Assembly: GCA_046706145.1 (NCBI GenBank)
Contig: JBJKPP010000213.1
Location: 1-8,484, forward strand
Source of the DNA: JBJKPP01 sp046706145
GTDB lineage: Bacteria; Bacteroidota; Ignavibacteria; Ignavibacteriales; Ignavibacteriaceae
Length of the DNA stretch: 8,484 nucleotides
Direction: 5' to 3'
The stretch's first letter is position 1. Each line of letters begins with the position of its first letter. A model generated the notes under the pieces. The model made no database searches. It was not told where the DNA came from and worked only from the letters and a program-made list of their open reading frames with translations. Both the position numbers and the translations under genes were made by a program. This document shows positions 6,349 to 8,484 of the stretch, piece by piece.

Positions 6349-6397
6349 AAGGTTGATTCGAAAAATCCAAATTTATTTAATTGAATCAACCTTTTTT
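6349..6397 (+). terminator. Intrinsic terminator after the sigma factor gene
   Basis: An 11-base perfect inverted repeat, AAGGTTGATTC (6349-6359) and GAATCAACCTT (6383-6393), is followed by a T-run (6392-6397) and more T-rich sequence. The 23-base loop is long but can form a small inner AAAT/ATTT pairing. It begins 20 bases after the stop codon and is the clearest terminator in the window. Confidence 0.85.
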
Positions 6398-6684
6398 ATT
6401 TTTAAACACCCATACTACACATCGAACAATAACAACATGACGAAGTAATCTGCAACTCAAGCACAATTCTATTTTCATCTCATTCAAATCATTTTTTCAA
6501 GTCGTGTAAAAGTAAGGTTCAAAATCTAAATAAAGCATATCAAATTTTTTACAATTTGTTGTGTGAATTTCTTTTACCATTGAACGGTTCTCACAATCCT
6601 TTGGTTTTTAATCACAGGTAAATTTTTTATATATTGGCACGAGCTAAGCAATAATTCAAGCAAGTTTGATAATAGGATTTTGAT
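6398..6684. other. Intergenic stretch before the lytic transglycosylase, nothing firm
   Basis: Together with the terminator this makes a 356-base gap. I found no protein frame with family resemblance, no tRNA-like fold and no strong hairpin. AGGA at 6674-6677 is the likely SD, 7 bases before ATG 6685. A very weak promoter-like pair, TTGGTT (6601-6606) and TTTTAT (6625-6630), is 18 bases apart. A long untranslated leader or an unrecognised small RNA would fit the space, but the sequence does not show one. Confidence 0.4.
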
Positions 6685-7608
6685 ATGAAAAAAGACTTTT
6701 TCTTTCTGGGGTTAGCGGTTGGAGTTTGTATTTTCTTTTTAACAAGTGAAGTCATTCAAAAGCAATCAGAAGTAAATAATAATGATTTTCCTCAAGGTTA
6801 CAGAATTGTTTCTCCGTATATTCCTAAAAAGTTAAGTTTCGCTGGGGAACCTGTCCCGCTATCGGATTTTGATATATATGAAAGAATAGACAGGGAATTT
6901 ATTGTTAATACATATTGGCATTCGAATACTATTTTAATGATTAAACGCGCTAATAGATGGTTCCCAGTAATAGAACCGATATTAAAAAAATATGATATAC
7001 CTGATGATTTTAAATATATTGCATTGGTTGAAAGTGGACTTGAAAATGTTACTTCACCCAAAGGAGCAACTGGTTTCTGGCAGTTTACTGTTGGAACAGG
7101 AAGAAAATATGGATTGGAAATAAATGATGAGATTGATGAAAGATATAATGTTGAAAAATCTACAGAGGCGGCTTGTAGATTTTTTCTAGATACTGATTCA
7201 CTTTTCCATAGCTGGACTATGGCGGCAGCTGCCTATAATTTTGGCGTAAATGGCTTAACACAGCAAGTAGAAAAACAAAAGTCAGATGACTATTATAATT
7301 TGGTTTTGGGTCAGGAAACCGAAAGATATATACCACGTGCCATAGCTATTAAAGAGATACTCAAAGACCCCAACATGTATGGTTTCGAAATTAAAAAGAA
7401 CCAACTGTACAAACCATTAACTTACTATACGGTAAGTATTGATACCTCGGTTTCTAATTTGGCGGATTTTGCCATCCGGTATAATATTAATTATAAGATA
7501 TTAAAATTGTATAACCCTTGGCTGAGAGATAATTATATCGATAATGCAAAAGGGAAAACATACGTTATTAAAATTCCCAATGGTAAGTTAGATGAATTTC
7601 CTGATTAA
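6685..7608 (+). CDS. MltD-like lytic transglycosylase with a degenerate C-terminal LysM domain
   Basis: This 307-residue murein hydrolase belongs to the SLT/GH23 type, which cleaves the MurNAc-GlcNAc bond with formation of 1,6-anhydro-MurNAc. An N-terminal hydrophobic segment (about 5-22) looks like a signal peptide or anchor. No lipobox is clear, although Cys15 lies inside the segment. The catalytic domain spans about 85-230: YIALVESGLE (111-120) holds the catalytic Glu116, then KGATGFWQFT (126-135) and the AAAYNFGVNG motif (181-190), with ERYIPRAIAI (213-222) closing the domain as in MltD. Residues about 245-298 (LTYYTVSIDTSVSNLADFA onward) resemble one LysM repeat for glycan binding, but weakly. 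MltD proteins often carry two or more clear repeats, so this is a short version. ATG 6685 has AGGA 7 bases upstream. It stands alone behind a terminator and a long gap, and works on the same polymer as the M23 peptidase upstream. Confidence 0.9.
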   Translation: MKKDFFFLGLAVGVCIFFLTSEVIQKQSEVNNNDFPQGYRIVSPYIPKKLSFAGEPVPLSDFDIYERIDREFIVNTYWHSNTILMIKRANRWFPVIEPILKKYDIPDDFKYIALVESGLENVTSPKGATGFWQFTVGTGRKYGLEINDEIDERYNVEKSTEAACRFFLDTDSLFHSWTMAAAAYNFGVNGLTQQVEKQKSDDYYNLVLGQETERYIPRAIAIKEILKDPNMYGFEIKKNQLYKPLTYYTVSIDTSVSNLADFAIRYNINYKILKLYNPWLRDNYIDNAKGKTYVIKIPNGKLDEFPD

Positions 7609-7661
7609 GCAATAATCAACTTAGAAAAGACTAATCATAATTTAATTTCAAGTGTGTGATA

Positions 7662-8484
7662 ATGAGTAATGCAGAAAAACAACGTCTTAGTGATGATAAA
7701 AATTGGAAAAAATGGGGTCCATATTTAACAGCGCGGCAATGGGGAACTGTTCGGGAGGATTACAGCTCTCATGGAGATGCCTGGTTTTATTCTACTCATG
7801 ATGAGGCCAGAAGTAAAGCTTATAGATGGGGCGAAGAGGGTATTGCAGGAATTTGCGATGAGGATCAACTAATCTGTTTTGCATTAGGATTTTGGAATAC
7901 TAAAGACCCAATAATAAAAGAGAGATTCTTCGGATTAACAAACTCTGAGGGGAATCATGGAGAAGACGTCAAGGAGTATTACTACTATTTAGAAAATCTG
8001 CCTTCTCATTCTTACATGAAGATGCTTTATAAATATCCTCAATCAGAATTTCCTTATTCGCAGCTTATTTCTGAAAATCAGAAAAGAAGCAGAAATGATC
8101 CCGAATTTGAACTTGTTGATACAGGTATATTTAATGAGGACAATTACTTCGATATTATCGTTGAATATGCAAAAGAAGATGTAAATGATATTTTGATAAA
8201 AATCACAGTCTATAATCGTTCCAGAGAAGAATCTTCGTTGAATGTATTATCTCAATTGTGGTTTCGAAATACTTGGGCCTGGGGGTATGATGATTATAAA
8301 CCAACTATGTTTTCAAGAGCTAAAAATGTAATAGAAATTGAACATAGAAATTTTGATAAGATGTTTCTTTATTCTGAAAAGAATGATGAAACATTGTTCT
8401 GTGATAACGAGACAAATATTGAAAGATTGTATAATGTTGAAAACCAAGTCCCTTACTATAAAGATGGGATAAATGATTATCTAA
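7662..8484 (+). CDS. GH63-type glucosidase, N-terminal part (runs off the right edge)
   Basis: The frame from ATG 7662 stays open to the last base, giving 274 complete codons with no stop. The sequence resembles the N-terminal part of the large bacterial proteins annotated as glucosidase or GH63, usually near 870-900 residues, so about a third is visible. Marks are WGPYLTARQWGTVREDYS (18-35), GDAW (38-41), ARSKAYRWGEEGIAGI (49-64), ERFFGLTNSEGNHGEDVKEY (87-106) and LWFRNTWAWGYDDY (about 201-214). The catalytic (alpha/alpha)6 part lies outside the window. There is no signal peptide, so it is probably cytoplasmic and acts on alpha-glucosides or a related small glycoside; the substrate cannot be read from this part. 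GTG 7656, two codons upstream, is an alternative start. There is no SD. It begins 53 bases after the transglycosylase stop, but its metabolic theme differs from the envelope genes. Confidence 0.88.
   Translation, partial: MSNAEKQRLSDDKNWKKWGPYLTARQWGTVREDYSSHGDAWFYSTHDEARSKAYRWGEEGIAGICDEDQLICFALGFWNTKDPIIKERFFGLTNSEGNHGEDVKEYYYYLENLPSHSYMKMLYKYPQSEFPYSQLISENQKRSRNDPEFELVDTGIFNEDNYFDIIVEYAKEDVNDILIKITVYNRSREESSLNVLSQLWFRNTWAWGYDDYKPTMFSRAKNVIEIEHRNFDKMFLYSEKNDETLFCDNETNIERLYNVENQVPYYKDGINDYL

Noticed and set aside
6798..7061. 87-codon minus-strand frame within the transglycosylase gene
   Set aside because: It is antisense to the catalytic domain and has no recognisable motif.
7602..7618. Hairpin TGATTA-AGCAA-TAATCA over the transglycosylase stop codon
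   Set aside because: The stem is only 6 AT-rich pairs and no T-run follows, so it is not supported as a terminator.
1..8484. Mobile element, CRISPR array, toxin-antitoxin or defence system
   Set aside because: I saw no transposase, terminal repeats, spaced repeat array, nuclease or toxin-like small gene pair; the genes are envelope, housekeeping and sugar metabolism.

Overview
This 8.5 kb window is AT-rich bacterial chromosome with all supported genes on the + strand. The primary sigma factor is short, lacks region 1.1 and opens in the style of Bacteroidota-type RpoD. Several genes lack a clear Shine-Dalgarno (SD) sequence, and the M23 peptidase and MltD-like lytic transglycosylase resemble those of the Bacteroidota/Chlorobiota/Ignavibacteriota group. 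I place the source there, with Ignavibacteria-like as a guess that a 16S or marker-gene search would settle. No tRNA, rRNA, CRISPR array, insertion sequence or phage gene was seen.

Layout. Positions 1-93 may hold the last 30 codons of an upstream gene. A YdjC/ChbG-family carbohydrate deacetylase follows (156-1007), then a 234-base gap and two adjacent membrane-anchored family-2 glycosyltransferases (1242-2204 and 2206-3210). Next come a D-amino-acid aminotransferase (3328-4179), a membrane-anchored coiled-coil M23 peptidase (4367-5278), the primary sigma factor (5471-6328) with a clear intrinsic terminator (6349-6397), a 356-base gap, an MltD-like lytic transglycosylase (6685-7608), and the first 274 codons of a large GH63-type glucosidase that runs off the right edge (7662-8484).

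How the genes fit together. Most of the window concerns the cell envelope. The aminotransferase probably supplies D-glutamate and/or D-alanine for peptidoglycan, while the M23 peptidase and the transglycosylase cut it. The deacetylase next to a polyprenyl-phosphate-type glycosyltransferase recalls the Francisella FlmF2/NaxD pair, which makes and then deacetylates undecaprenyl-phosphate-N-acetylhexosamine for surface decoration.

The most unusual item is the second glycosyltransferase. It keeps the fold, the membrane anchor and several family motifs, but its DxD metal site and the motif before the membrane segment are replaced. Its start lies one base beyond the stop of an intact paralogue. I read it as a candidate pseudo-glycosyltransferase partner. 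Smaller oddities are two TTG-started genes (M23 and sigma factor), each preceded by an ATG mini-frame ending at the TTG, a 12-base direct repeat in the sigma factor leader, and a strong SD-like sequence inside the second glycosyltransferase gene.
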